A DNA stretch of 64,000 bases from an uncultured Lachnospiraceae bacterium (GCA_910588405.1 CAJUPT010000005.1:42513-106512); one strand, 5' to 3'. Positions 24,875 to 33,929 are shown, counted from the stretch's first letter. A program made the numbers and translations. Notes: generated from the letters alone by a model not told the origin.

Positions 24875-25807
24875 ATGTCAAATTATTATGAAAACATATT
24901 GGAATTGATTGGAAACACCCCTCTGGTAGAGATTACAAACATCGAAAAAGAGCTGGGGCTTGAAGCGACTGTTTTAGTGAAGCTGGAATATCTGAACCCG
25001 GCGGGAAGCGTAAAAGACAGGGTTGCGAAAGCCATGATCGAGGATGCGGAAAACAAGGGGATACTGAAAGCAGGCTCCGTGATCATCGAGCCCACATCGG
25101 GAAATACGGGAATCGGCCTGGCAGCGATTGCGGCGGTGAAAGGGTACCGCATGATTCTGACAATGCCGGACACCATGAGCGTCGAGAGGAGAAATATTCT
25201 GAAAGCTTACGGCGCGGAGGTTGTGCTGACCGAGGGCGCGAAGGGGATGACAGGCGCGATAGAAAAAGCGGAGGAGCTGGCAAAGGAGATCCCGGACAGC
25301 TTTATTCCCGGACAGTTTGTGAATCCGGCAAATCCTGCGGTTCATAAAGCGACGACGGGTCCGGAGATCTGGAAGGATACGGATGGAAAGGTGGATATTT
25401 TGATCGCGGGCGTCGGCACGGGCGGCACGGTCACAGGAACGGGTGAATATCTGAAAGAACAGAATCCGAATATCAGGGTTGTAGCCCTTGAGCCTGCCGC
25501 GTCGCCGGTTTTATCGGAGGGAAAGGCCGGCCCCCACAAAATTCAGGGAATCGGAGCGGGATTTGTTCCGGAGGTTTTAAATACGGAAGTGTATGACGAG
25601 GTATTCCGGGCGGAAAATGAGGACGCCTTCGCGGCTGCGAAGCTACTGGCGAAAAAGGAAGGCATCCTGGTGGGAATTTCCTCCGGCGCGGCGCTCCATG
25701 GAGCCATCGAGCTGGCAAAACGGCCGGAGAATAAGGGGAAAATGATAGTAGCCCTGCTCCCCGATACGGGAGACCGGTATTATTCCACGCCGTTGTTTAC
25801 GGAATAA
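24875..25807 (+). CDS. cysK: Cysteine synthase A (O-acetylserine sulfhydrylase)
   Basis: A 310-aa fold-type II PLP enzyme making cysteine from O-acetylserine and sulfide. The PLP lysine is in NPAGSVKDR (near residue 48), the phosphate/substrate loop is TSGNTG, and GVGTGGTVTGTG is the PLP-phosphate glycine loop. SSGAALHGA follows near the end. Length is normal. AAGGAGG lies upstream of ATG. It is followed by a LysR regulator and metY in the same direction, with an Rrf2 regulator divergent, so the locus is a sulfur-assimilation block. Confidence 0.96.
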   Translation: MSNYYENILELIGNTPLVEITNIEKELGLEATVLVKLEYLNPAGSVKDRVAKAMIEDAENKGILKAGSVIIEPTSGNTGIGLAAIAAVKGYRMILTMPDTMSVERRNILKAYGAEVVLTEGAKGMTGAIEKAEELAKEIPDSFIPGQFVNPANPAVHKATTGPEIWKDTDGKVDILIAGVGTGGTVTGTGEYLKEQNPNIRVVALEPAASPVLSEGKAGPHKIQGIGAGFVPEVLNTEVYDEVFRAENEDAFAAAKLLAKKEGILVGISSGAALHGAIELAKRPENKGKMIVALLPDTGDRYYSTPLFTE

Positions 25808-25808
25808 T

Positions 25809-25864
25809 GTATTCTCAGAGTCTGATCAGCCGTGAAAGCAGGCGCTGCGAGATTTCGAGAGTAT
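25809..25864. repeat. GTATTCTC...GAGAGTAT hairpin element, copy A
   Basis: GTATTCTC (25809-25816) and CGAGAGTAT (25856-25864) bound a 56-base element between cysK and the LysR gene. AGGCGCTGCGAGA inside it is shared with the copy at 31459. Confidence 0.5.
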
Positions 25865-25921
25865 TAATAGATGGAGAAAGAAATGCTGCGCCGGAGCGCA
25901 TAAGGAGAAGCAAAGGAAGGT

Positions 25922-26836
25922 ATGACACTGACACAGCTGCATTATCTGCTTACCATAGTGGAAACAAAATCTCTGAATAAAGCTGCGGAACAGCTCTATG
26001 TTACGCAGCCTTCTTTGACCAGCGCGGTGAAGGAGCTGGAAAAGGAGCTTGGCATCGCGCTGTTTCACCGGAGCGGAAGAGGGGTTACTCTGACAAATGA
26101 CGGTATGGAATTTCTTCCGTATGCAAAGCAGATATACGGGCAATACGAAAACATAATGGAGAAGTATGGGAAAAAGAGCTCATACAGGAAGAAGTTCGGC
26201 GTATCCACACAGCATTATTCTTTTGCGGTGAAAGCATTTGTAGATATGGCGCGGCAGTTTGACATGTCCAAATATGAATTTGCGATCAGAGAGACAAAAA
26301 CCGCAGAAGTGATCCGTGATGTCAGCACGATGAAAAGCGAGATCGGAATCCTGTATCTGTGCGATTTTAACCGGGAGGCCATGAAGAAGCTTCTGCGTTC
26401 CTCCGGCCTGGAATTTCATCATCTGATCGACTGCAAGGCATACGTATACATCTGGAAGGGTCATCCGCTGGCTGGCGAACCCGCCATCAGCTTTGAACAG
26501 CTGAAGGATTATCCCTGTCTGTCCTTTGAACAGGGCGATAACGGTTCTTTTTATCTGGCGGAGGAAATCCTGTCCACCAATGTATATTCGCAGGTGATCA
26601 AGGCGAATGACCGGGCTACCATGCTGAATCTGATGGTGGGCCTGAACGGATATACCTTGTGTTCCGGGATTATCTGTGAGGAACTGAACGGAAGTGATTA
26701 TCTCACGGTTCCGTTTAAGGATGATGAAGAAAACCGGAACAGCGATATGGAAATCGGGTATATAGTAAGAAAAAATACTATATTGAGCGGCATAGGCGAA
26801 CTGTATGTGGAAAAATTGAAAGGATATCTGTTATAA
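25922..26836 (+). CDS. LysR-family transcriptional regulator
   Basis: A 304-aa regulator: winged helix at 1-60 (MTLTQLHYLLTIVETKSLNK, YVTQPSLTSAVKELEKEL) and a periplasmic-binding-like effector domain from about 90. Placed between cysK and metY, it probably controls sulfur genes, as CysB- and CysL-type LysR proteins do; the inducer (O-acetylserine or another metabolite) is inferred. AAGGAAGGT lies just before ATG 25922. Its stop codon lies inside a terminator stem. Confidence 0.88.
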   Translation: MTLTQLHYLLTIVETKSLNKAAEQLYVTQPSLTSAVKELEKELGIALFHRSGRGVTLTNDGMEFLPYAKQIYGQYENIMEKYGKKSSYRKKFGVSTQHYSFAVKAFVDMARQFDMSKYEFAIRETKTAEVIRDVSTMKSEIGILYLCDFNREAMKKLLRSSGLEFHHLIDCKAYVYIWKGHPLAGEPAISFEQLKDYPCLSFEQGDNGSFYLAEEILSTNVYSQVIKANDRATMLNLMVGLNGYTLCSGIICEELNGSDYLTVPFKDDEENRNSDMEIGYIVRKNTILSGIGELYVEKLKGYLL

Positions 26837-26864
26837 ACTGAATCTATAACCAGATATCCTTTTT
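26822..26864 (+). terminator. Terminator overlapping the LysR gene end
   Basis: GGATATCTG (26822-26830) pairs with CAGATATCC (26851-26859), followed by five T residues. The left arm encodes the last residues of the LysR protein. Confidence 0.75.
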
Positions 26865-26948
26865 ATATATTAGACGAGAATTTCCTACTGTGTTAATATG
26901 TTTTCAGACATCAGAGATGGTAAGTAAGAATCACAGGAGGAAATCAAA

Positions 26949-28259
26949 ATGGCAAATATCGATATCAATGACCCGAAAAACTGGAGCTTTGAGACAAAAC
27001 AGCTACATATCGGACAGGAGCAGCCCGACCCGGTTACGGACGCGAGGGCGGTTCCCATTTACGCGACCACATCTTATGTGTTCCACAATTCCCGGCACGC
27101 AGCCGACCGTTTCGGCCTTCGGGACGCGGGAAATATTTATGGAAGGCTGACAAATCCTACGGAGGATATTTTTGAACGGAGGATCGCATCCTTGGAGGGC
27201 GGCGCGGCGGCGTTGGCCGTGGCTTCCGGAGCGGCGGCGATCAGTTATACGTTCCAGGCGCTGGCGAAAGCGGGAGAGCATATCGTGGCTTCCAAAACAA
27301 TCTATGGAGGAACCTACAACCTGCTGGCCCATACACTGCCGCTGACCAACGGCGTAACCGCCACATTTGTGGACCCGGAACAGGAAGGCTCTTTTGAGGC
27401 GGCCATCAGGGAAAATACAAAGGCGATCTTTGTGGAGACGCTGGGAAATCCCAATTCCAACCTGGTCGATCTGGAGGAGCTTGCCAAAGTCGCCCACAGG
27501 CACCAGATCCCGTTGGTTGTAGATTCGACCTTCGCCACGCCGTATCTGGTGCGGCCCATCGAGTACGGGGCGGATATCGTGGTTCATTCGGCGACCAAGT
27601 TTATCGGCGGGCACGGGACGGCCATCGGCGGCGTAATCGTAGACAGCGGAAGGTTTGACTGGAAGGCGGCGGGGGCATACCCGTGGATTTCAGAGGCAAA
27701 TCCCAGCTATCACGGGGTATCCTTTACCGACGCGGCAGGGGCGGCGGCGTTTGTGACCTATATCAGAGCGGTGATTCTGCGGGATACGGGGGCGACCCTT
27801 TCCCCATTCCATGCGTTCCTGTTTCTCCAGGGGCTGGAAACACTGTCGCTGCGGGTGGAACGCCATGTGAGCAACGCATTGAAGATCGTGGATTACCTGT
27901 CGAAGCATTCCCAGGTGGAGGCGGTGCATCATCCTTCTCTTGCAGGGGAGCCGAGCCATGAACTGTATAAAAAATATCTGCCGAATGGCGGCGGCTCTAT
28001 CTTTACTTTTGAAATCAAAGGAGACGCGAAAACCGCTCAGGCCTTTATTGACCATCTGGCGATTTTTTCCCTTCTGGCCAATGTGGCGGACGTGAAATCC
28101 CTGGTGATCCATCCGGCCACCACAACCCACAGCCAGTGCACGGAAGAGGAACTGCTGGATCAGGGCATCAGGTCCAATACGATTCGTCTTTCAATCGGCA
28201 TTGAGAAGGCGGAGGACCTGATCGCGGCACTGGACGCGGCCTTTGAGGCGGTAAGATAA
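26949..28259 (+). CDS. metY: O-acetylhomoserine sulfhydrylase-type PLP enzyme
   Basis: A 436-aa Cys/Met-metabolism PLP enzyme (fold type I). The PLP lysine is in VVHSATKFIGGHGT; YGRLTNPTEDIFERRIASLE, ETLGNPNSNLVDLEEL and DSTFATPYLVRP are conserved. The length and the GHGTAIGG loop favour O-acetylhomoserine aminocarboxypropyltransferase (MetY), which makes homocysteine from sulfide; other members of this family have similar motifs. ACAGGAGGA precedes the ATG. It has its own upstream region after the LysR terminator and ends in a terminator at 28387. Confidence 0.9.
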   Translation: MANIDINDPKNWSFETKQLHIGQEQPDPVTDARAVPIYATTSYVFHNSRHAADRFGLRDAGNIYGRLTNPTEDIFERRIASLEGGAAALAVASGAAAISYTFQALAKAGEHIVASKTIYGGTYNLLAHTLPLTNGVTATFVDPEQEGSFEAAIRENTKAIFVETLGNPNSNLVDLEELAKVAHRHQIPLVVDSTFATPYLVRPIEYGADIVVHSATKFIGGHGTAIGGVIVDSGRFDWKAAGAYPWISEANPSYHGVSFTDAAGAAAFVTYIRAVILRDTGATLSPFHAFLFLQGLETLSLRVERHVSNALKIVDYLSKHSQVEAVHHPSLAGEPSHELYKKYLPNGGGSIFTFEIKGDAKTAQAFIDHLAIFSLLANVADVKSLVIHPATTTHSQCTEEELLDQGIRSNTIRLSIGIEKAEDLIAALDAAFEAVR

Positions 28260-28261
28260 AA

Positions 28262-28385
28262 AGGTTCTTCCGATCAGTTCCATTTTTGTTTTGCAGAAAT
28301 CCGCTTCAATATTCTCCGACAGGATGCTGTGCCGAATCAACAGGCACAGCTCCTGCTTGTCGTTTATGATTAAAATACGATCCAT
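28262..28385 (-). pseudogene. Response-regulator receiver N-terminus, truncated
   Basis: From ATG 28385 the minus strand encodes MDRILIINDKQELCLLIRHS and about 20 more residues, a clear CheY-like first strand and helix. The second of the usual two acidic residues is changed (NDKQE instead of DDxxE), and the frame then runs into the metY 3' end without the phosphorylated Asp. It lies tail-to-tail with metY and is a remnant. Confidence 0.6.
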
Positions 28386-28386
28386 A

Positions 28387-28413
28387 CCGAGGCTCTTTAC
28401 CTCGGATTTTTTT
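28387..28413 (+). terminator. Terminator of metY
   Basis: CCGAGG-CTCTTTA-CCTCGG followed by A and seven T residues. It lies about 130 bases after the metY stop, beyond the response-regulator remnant, so the remnant seems to sit between gene and terminator. Confidence 0.8.
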
Positions 28414-28654
28414 AAATAATTTTGTGTTATCAAACCAAATATTACTCTCAATGTGTTATAGGGCTATTACTGATAGAATATTCGCATCTAACAGGTTAGA
28501 TTTATTGACTTTTCACATTTTTTGAAAGAAATAGACAGGAGGTGGAAAGGTTTTCCTGAAAACGTAAAGGTAATGTATTTTTATTTGCTTTTCGTGGAAT
28601 ACTATGCTTAATGATGTAGTTTCATGCCACAGTCAAGGAGGGCATAAGCATAAA

Positions 28655-31249
28655 ATGGCGAGAGCGGAGAAGCTGAGGACGGAAAAGCAAAGGAGAGAAA
28701 GGTTTAGGGTACAAGGACTAAAAATCCGAGAAAAAAAAGGCTTCCGGGGCGGCATCCATGTGACGGACGGCAGGGATAAGCAACTTAGCAGCCGGGAGGA
28801 AATCGTGGATTATGAACCGGAGGCGGTGGCAGTTTCCATGGGGCAGGCAAAGGGAAGCAGGTGCCGCCTTTTGGTGAAAGCGGGCGACCGTGTGCAGGCC
28901 GGGCAGAAAATCGGGGAGCCGGACACTCCGGCCGGTGTTCCAGTCCATGCCAGCATCAGCGGTATAATAGAAAAGATTGAAATGTGCCGGGACAGGGACG
29001 GGAACGCTGCGGAGGTCTGTGTGATCCGCAGGGAGCAGGAGGAGCCTTTTTATTTCAGGGAAAAGGAAGAGGGGCTTTCTGAAAAAAACAATTCGGAGCA
29101 TCCGGAGCTTGAAGAGGGCCAAGAAATCCAGGTGAGGGAAATCGATCGAATCGTCAAAAAATACCAGTGGGATTACAGGAAACGGTTGGTGGACCTGGGC
29201 GGAATCTCAAGAGACGAAATCTTGTACTGCTTAAAAGAGGGGGGCATCGTGGGAATGGGCGGTGCGGGATTTCCTGCTTTTCGCAAGTATGCCACGGAAC
29301 GGAGGGTTCATACGCTGCTGGTCAACGGTGCGGAATGTGAGCCTTATCTCACCTGCGACCACCGCCTGATGCTGGAACACGGCATGGAGATTTTGAACGG
29401 AGCACGGCTGCTGGCCCGGTGCGTATCCGCCGGGAAGGCGTTTATCTGTATCGAGGCAAATAAGCCGGATGCGGCGGCCCATCTGAAAAAGCTTTTGCGG
29501 GAGGATTTCAGCCAGGTGGAGGTGGTGACGGTTCCGGCCAGGTATCCCCAGGGCGGCGAACGGCAGCTGATCCAAACTGTGCTGGGGATGGAAGTGCCGG
29601 AGGGCGGCCTGCCGGTGGACCTGGGAGTGATCGTTTCTAATGTGGCTACGGCAAAGGCGGCTGCGGACTGTGTCCTGGGCGGAAAGCCGCTGACCCATCG
29701 CTGTGTGACTGTCTCCGGATTGGTGGGAGAGCCGGGGAACTTTATGGTGCCGGTAGGAACATCGCTGAAAGCATTGGTCGGGCTGTGCCAAGGCGTGCTG
29801 ACAGAAAAAAACAGGGTAATCCTGGGCGGGCCAATGACGGGCAGCTGTGTGGCGCAGGATTGGGACGGAAGAACGGAAATTGGGACAGTGGATAAAAAGG
29901 TGTCCGGCGTGACGATTCTTGGGCGGAGAGAGGAAAAGGCATCTCCCTGTATCCGCTGCGGCGGCTGTGCCCGTGTCTGTCCTGCCGGGCTGTCGCCATT
30001 TCAGATTGAATTTGCCTGGCTGAAGGGAGATAAAGAACAGTGTGAGAAACTCCACGCAAACCAATGTATTGTATGCGGATCATGTTCTTATATCTGTCCG
30101 GCCAAGCGTGAGCTTGCTTATCATATTTCGATGGCGAGAAGGGGCGAATGGCCAGTTTACGGGAAAACAAAAACCTTTACCGGGAATGAAGAGGATTTGC
30201 AATATGAAAAAGAGAATGATGACAGCAGAATAATCAGCAAAAAGGAAGCGGATGAGGCCGGAAACAGCGTATATTCCCCAGGTCCATATTTAAGAAGCGG
30301 AAATTCAACCAGAAAGATTATGGGGCATGTACTGATTTCTTTGTTTCCTGTCCTGGTGGGCAGCATTTATTTTTTTGGCCTGCGCAGCCTGCTGCTGACA
30401 GTGGTGGCGGCAGCGGTTTGTATGCTGTCGGAGTTGCTCTGGCAGGCAGTCAGAAGGGAGCAGATTACGGTGCTTGACTTAAGTGCGGCTGTCACGGGAG
30501 TGTTGCTTGCATTGAATCTTCCAGCTTCTACACCAGTTTGGGCAGTGTGTGCGGCCAGTGTGTTTGCCATTATATTTGTGAAACAGTTTTTCGGCGGCAT
30601 CGGCAATAATTTTGTCAATCCGGCACTGATGGGCCGCTTGCTGCTGATGACCGTATGGCCGGGAACCGTGGCGACCAGCCCCCTTCCCCGGACATTGGCA
30701 GCGGACGGAATTTCTTCTGCCACGGTCTTGGCGTCGGTGAGATCCGGGGCGCCGGTGTCTTATTCCTTTTGGCAGATGTTTGTGGGGGAAATTCCCGGCG
30801 CGCTGGGGGAAACCAGTAAGCTGCTGCTTTTGATCGGGTTTTTGTATTTATGCTGGAAGGGGCTCGTGAATATGCGGGCGGCCTTTGCCTATATCGGGAC
30901 GGCGGTGCTAGTCGCCTTTGTACTGGGGCCGGAAGGATTGTTTACCGGTGATATTCCGGGGAATCTGCTAGGGGGCAGCCTGGTTTTAGGCGGATTTTAT
31001 ATGCTGACAGACTACAGCTTTGCCACTAAGAGCGGCTATCTTTTGTTTGGTGTGGTAGCGGGACTGATTACCGGGCTGCTGCGGGTATACGGCAGATATC
31101 CGGAGGGCGTATGCTATGGCATTCTGATTGCGAATTGCCTGGGCGGGCTGATGGCCAAGCTGTATCGGTCTCATGTGTATGGAGCTAGACAGCACACTAG
31201 TGTACTGTCCGGCTCATATTCAGGCAAGCCTCCTTGTCTATTTTCCTGA
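28655..31249 (+). CDS. RnfC-RnfD fusion protein of an Rnf-like electron-transfer complex
   Basis: A single 864-aa frame. Residues about 25-500 are RnfC: FRGGIHVTDGRDKQ, the flavin/NADH domain GIVGMGGAGFPAFRK, and two [4Fe-4S] motifs, CIRCGGCARVCP (near 432) and CIVCGSCSYICP (near 471). After a linker, about 551-850 are RnfD with about nine hydrophobic segments and GISSAT, whose Thr (near 690) fits the covalent FMN site. In known complexes RnfC and RnfD are separate genes. ATG 28655 follows AAGGAGGG; ATG 28604 is possible. The C-terminal tail after VYG seems altered by a short insertion at 31187-31364. Likely couples NADH/ferredoxin electron flow to ion transport, if complete. Confidence 0.85.
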   Translation: MARAEKLRTEKQRRERFRVQGLKIREKKGFRGGIHVTDGRDKQLSSREEIVDYEPEAVAVSMGQAKGSRCRLLVKAGDRVQAGQKIGEPDTPAGVPVHASISGIIEKIEMCRDRDGNAAEVCVIRREQEEPFYFREKEEGLSEKNNSEHPELEEGQEIQVREIDRIVKKYQWDYRKRLVDLGGISRDEILYCLKEGGIVGMGGAGFPAFRKYATERRVHTLLVNGAECEPYLTCDHRLMLEHGMEILNGARLLARCVSAGKAFICIEANKPDAAAHLKKLLREDFSQVEVVTVPARYPQGGERQLIQTVLGMEVPEGGLPVDLGVIVSNVATAKAAADCVLGGKPLTHRCVTVSGLVGEPGNFMVPVGTSLKALVGLCQGVLTEKNRVILGGPMTGSCVAQDWDGRTEIGTVDKKVSGVTILGRREEKASPCIRCGGCARVCPAGLSPFQIEFAWLKGDKEQCEKLHANQCIVCGSCSYICPAKRELAYHISMARRGEWPVYGKTKTFTGNEEDLQYEKENDDSRIISKKEADEAGNSVYSPGPYLRSGNSTRKIMGHVLISLFPVLVGSIYFFGLRSLLLTVVAAAVCMLSELLWQAVRREQITVLDLSAAVTGVLLALNLPASTPVWAVCAASVFAIIFVKQFFGGIGNNFVNPALMGRLLLMTVWPGTVATSPLPRTLAADGISSATVLASVRSGAPVSYSFWQMFVGEIPGALGETSKLLLLIGFLYLCWKGLVNMRAAFAYIGTAVLVAFVLGPEGLFTGDIPGNLLGGSLVLGGFYMLTDYSFATKSGYLLFGVVAGLITGLLRVYGRYPEGVCYGILIANCLGGLMAKLYRSHVYGARQHTSVLSGSYSGKPPCLFS

Positions 31250-31364
31250 TAGCACTGCTCCGCAAGCCTCAGCGTAACCACCGCTACGCCTACGTTTGTG
31301 AAACAGCACTCTCAGAAAAATATTCTGCGGAGTTTTACCAGATATAAACCAGACAGCACACTAG
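31187..31364. repeat. 164-bp insertion bounded by 14-bp direct repeats
   Basis: AGACAGCACACTAG occurs at 31187-31200 and again at 31351-31364. Without the intervening 164 bases the RnfD frame would continue for about 18 codons past the repeat instead of ending in SGSYSGKPPCLFS. The inserted stretch codes for nothing I recognise. The gap 31250-31536 shows no gene. Confidence 0.6.
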
Positions 31365-31458
31365 GGCAAAAGGGACGGAAATGGGCAAAATAAAAAATAC
31401 ATGTGCTTCAGCGTAGCTGCGGTAAATCAAATAAAAGGAATCAAAGTGGCGAAAAAAT

Positions 31459-31507
31459 GTACTTTCGGAATCTCAAAAATCAGGCGCTGCGAGACTCTGG
31501 AGAGTAC
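31459..31507. repeat. GTACTTTC...GAGAGTAC hairpin element, copy B
   Basis: GTACTTTC (31459-31466) and GGAGAGTAC (31499-31507) bound 49 bases upstream of the RnfG-like gene. CAGGCGCTGCGAGA inside it is shared with copy A. Confidence 0.5.
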
Positions 31508-31536
31508 TTAAAAAGGAAAAGGAGTGTGGGAAATCA

Positions 31537-32838
31537 GTGAATATGAAGGACTGGAAAGGAATCATTGCTCTTGCGGCGGTTACGGTGCTGGCCGTGGGGC
31601 TGATCTGGGGGACTACGGTATTGACAGGTGGGGGAAGCAGGCAGGAGGCGAAGGAAACCAAACAACCAACGGTTGCCGCCGGAAGGACAGAGGAGCTGGC
31701 GGTAGAAGGCTATGAGGGAATTCAGAAGGCCGTGAAAAAAATAGCCGGGGACGGACAGGTGGAAGGCTATGAAGTGACGGTGTCCACGGAAGGGTACCAG
31801 GGACCGATCCTGATGACAGCTTATATCAGCGGCAGCGGCGGCAGGCTGAACAGACTGGAAATGCTGGAGCAGCAGGAGACGGAAAATCTGGGCGGAAAGA
31901 TCGCGGAATCTGATTTTCTGAAACAGTTTCAGGATATTGCCCTGCCGGTAAGCCTGGCCAAGCCCGGGGAAAAAAACGCGCAGGCGGGTCATCAGACCAG
32001 ACTGTCGGCGGGACAGACAAATGGGACAGGGACCGCCGGACAGACAGATGGGGCAGGGACCGCCGGACAGACAGATGGGGCAGGGCCGAACGGACAGACA
32101 AGCCGGGCAAACGTATCCGGAACAGCGCAAAACAGGGAAACTGTTTTAGAGTGGATGACTCTTCGTGATGGCACCTATGAGGCGAGAGCCGAGGTGTACA
32201 GCGGCGGTTTTCTGGATTTTGTCGTGATGACGGTTTCCAGAGGCCGGGTGACAGAGCTGGTCTGGGACGCGGTGGATGAGGATGGCAACAGTAAGCGGAT
32301 TCTGGCAGACAAAGGAGAATATGTGATGACGGAGGGCGGACCGACCTGGACTCAGCAGGCGGACGCTTTGGCAAAGGAAGTCTTAAGCCGTCAGTCACTA
32401 GAATTTCTTGCTCCTGACACGGCGGGGAAAATCGACGGAGTTTCAGGAGTCAGCATCTCCGTCACTCCCTTTCTTGAATTGGTTCAGCAATGTCTGGTTC
32501 AGGCCGGGGCTGAAATCGTTCCGGGGGAAGGCCAGGGAGACCTCTCATCTGCGGGAACTGACAGTGGGGAAGACGTGAAGCCTGAACAGGAGAGCGGCAC
32601 GGCCAGGGAGACAGAAAAAGATTCGGAGCAGTCAACAGGGAATGAGGATATGATAGAGCCGATTTCAGATTATCCGCCCGAAAATGAACCGGATCAAAAG
32701 AGTCAGGTAGATGGAATCTCCGGCGCCACCATTTCATCCGCCGCTGTGGTACAGGGAGTGAATCGGGCCTATGAGTATGTGCAGGATGCAGTCGGGGCGT
32801 CTGCTGGGCAATCTAATACAAAATCTGTGACCGAATAG
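31537..32838 (+). CDS. rnfG: Enlarged RnfG-like flavoprotein with two FMN-binding-type domains
   Basis: A 433-aa protein, about twice the usual RnfG length. One N-terminal membrane segment (GIIALAAVTVLAVGLIWG), then the RnfG-type start (LEMLEQQETENLGGK, where ETPGLG is usual). A Gly/Thr/Gln spacer with GQTDGAGTA repeats (about 155-190) is followed by an FMN_bind-like domain ending KIDGVSGVSIS (near 295), in which the flavin-attachment Thr is missing. An acidic linker then leads to a second site, VDGISGATISSAA (Thr near 398), which fits the covalent FMN site. So the canonical domain seems split by an inserted, degenerate copy. GTG 31537 or ATG 31543 is the start. Confidence 0.75.
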   Translation: MNMKDWKGIIALAAVTVLAVGLIWGTTVLTGGGSRQEAKETKQPTVAAGRTEELAVEGYEGIQKAVKKIAGDGQVEGYEVTVSTEGYQGPILMTAYISGSGGRLNRLEMLEQQETENLGGKIAESDFLKQFQDIALPVSLAKPGEKNAQAGHQTRLSAGQTNGTGTAGQTDGAGTAGQTDGAGPNGQTSRANVSGTAQNRETVLEWMTLRDGTYEARAEVYSGGFLDFVVMTVSRGRVTELVWDAVDEDGNSKRILADKGEYVMTEGGPTWTQQADALAKEVLSRQSLEFLAPDTAGKIDGVSGVSISVTPFLELVQQCLVQAGAEIVPGEGQGDLSSAGTDSGEDVKPEQESGTARETEKDSEQSTGNEDMIEPISDYPPENEPDQKSQVDGISGATISSAAVVQGVNRAYEYVQDAVGASAGQSNTKSVTE

Positions 32839-32880
32839 TCTGGTTAGTGCTATACCAGAAAAACAGAGAGAACAAGAAGA

Positions 32881-33723
32881 ATGGAAAGAACGGAAAAAAC
32901 AGAAATGAACTGTCTTATTTCAGCAAAAACAAAGTTCCGCCAGGAGTGTGGGCAGTATCAGGACGTCTGCCCGGAAAAAGCCTTTGCCCTGCCTTTCATT
33001 TTGTGTACGGTAAGCGTTCGGCAGAGTATCCTGACAGGGATTCTGATTGTGTGGCTGCTGTTGTTCTGCCAGGTTTTGAAATGTATTTTGCGGCCATTGA
33101 TTTCTGAGAAAGCCTGCCGGGCGGCAGTGCTGATTGCCGCTGCCGCCGCATCCTTCAGCCTTTTTCGCGTGACAGATTACGCGGCCGGGCTCTGGCATGC
33201 CAGGCAGGGATTTTCCTTTGCGCTCTATGGGATACTGACCGGGCTGCTGGCTGCTGATGCTGTCTGGGATTCCCGCCAAGCGTCCGGATGGGATGAAAAC
33301 CGTCTGCTGCTCCGGTCTGCTTTATTGTGGCTGCTGATGATATTTACAGGAATCGTGCGGGAATTTCTGGCATATGGCAGCATACTGGATGTAAAGCTGG
33401 CGGCTTTGCCGTTACAGTCCGCCGTTTTTGCAAAACCGGCGTTCGGGCTGCTTTTCGCAGCGTTTGCTTTTGCGGTGATTCATGCCGGAATACAACCTGT
33501 CTGGGAGCCACTGTGCCCTGCACTGTATCCGGCTGCAGCCCTGCTGATTCTGTGCCCGCCTGCTTTGGGACATGGCAATGGGCTGTTTTATCAGATTGCG
33601 GGTATTCTGGCAGTGTTTTTGTTTCACGCATCTGTCCGATATCGTCTGGCTTATGCAGATCAGCCATTCTCTTCCCTATCAGGGGTTTTGATGGCGACCG
33701 GATTTTTTTATATGATCGTGTAG
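32881..33723 (+). CDS. RnfE/RnfA-like integral membrane subunit, divergent
   Basis: A 280-aa protein with about eight hydrophobic segments. TGIVREFLAYGSILDV resembles the signature of RnfA/RnfE/NqrD/E proteins (REILGNGTLFG type), and the N-terminal pattern ILCTVSVRQSILTGIL fits the first half of RnfE. The usual Cys that ligates the membrane [2Fe-2S] cluster may be ILCTV or LLFCQVLKC; this needs alignment. A charged N-terminus of about 40 residues precedes the first membrane segment, and the start is unsure because the ribosome site is weak. No RnfB and no second A/E subunit are found next to it. Confidence 0.6.
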   Translation: MERTEKTEMNCLISAKTKFRQECGQYQDVCPEKAFALPFILCTVSVRQSILTGILIVWLLLFCQVLKCILRPLISEKACRAAVLIAAAAASFSLFRVTDYAAGLWHARQGFSFALYGILTGLLAADAVWDSRQASGWDENRLLLRSALLWLLMIFTGIVREFLAYGSILDVKLAALPLQSAVFAKPAFGLLFAAFAFAVIHAGIQPVWEPLCPALYPAAALLILCPPALGHGNGLFYQIAGILAVFLFHASVRYRLAYADQPFSSLSGVLMATGFFYMIV

Positions 33724-33792
33724 ATTTAATATTGCAGGTACTCATCAGGGGAGATGCAGAAAATTTGTTGTGAGCCGACAGCAGCTATATTG

Positions 33793-33850
33793 CAGCCGGC
33801 TTCGGGGAATGGAGAAAAAATAAGAATGAGGCGGAAAGCCGGCTGTTTAT
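33793..33850 (+). terminator. Terminator after the Rnf-like genes
   Basis: CAGCCGGCTT (33793-33802) pairs with AAGCCGGCTG (33836-33845), a long loop lies between, and TTTAT follows. Confidence 0.55.
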
Positions 33851-33897
33851 CTCAGCTGTAGAACTGTAAAAAGATTGTAGCGAAAAGGAAATGAATC

Positions 33898-33926
33898 TTG
33901 ACAGAATCCGCCTGCTGCTATAGAAT
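33898..33926 (+). promoter_or_regulatory. Promoter of the thrS T-box transcript
   Basis: TTGACA (33898-33903), 17-base spacer, TAGAAT (33921-33926). Transcription should start near 33933. Confidence 0.8.
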
Positions 33927-33929
33927 ATA

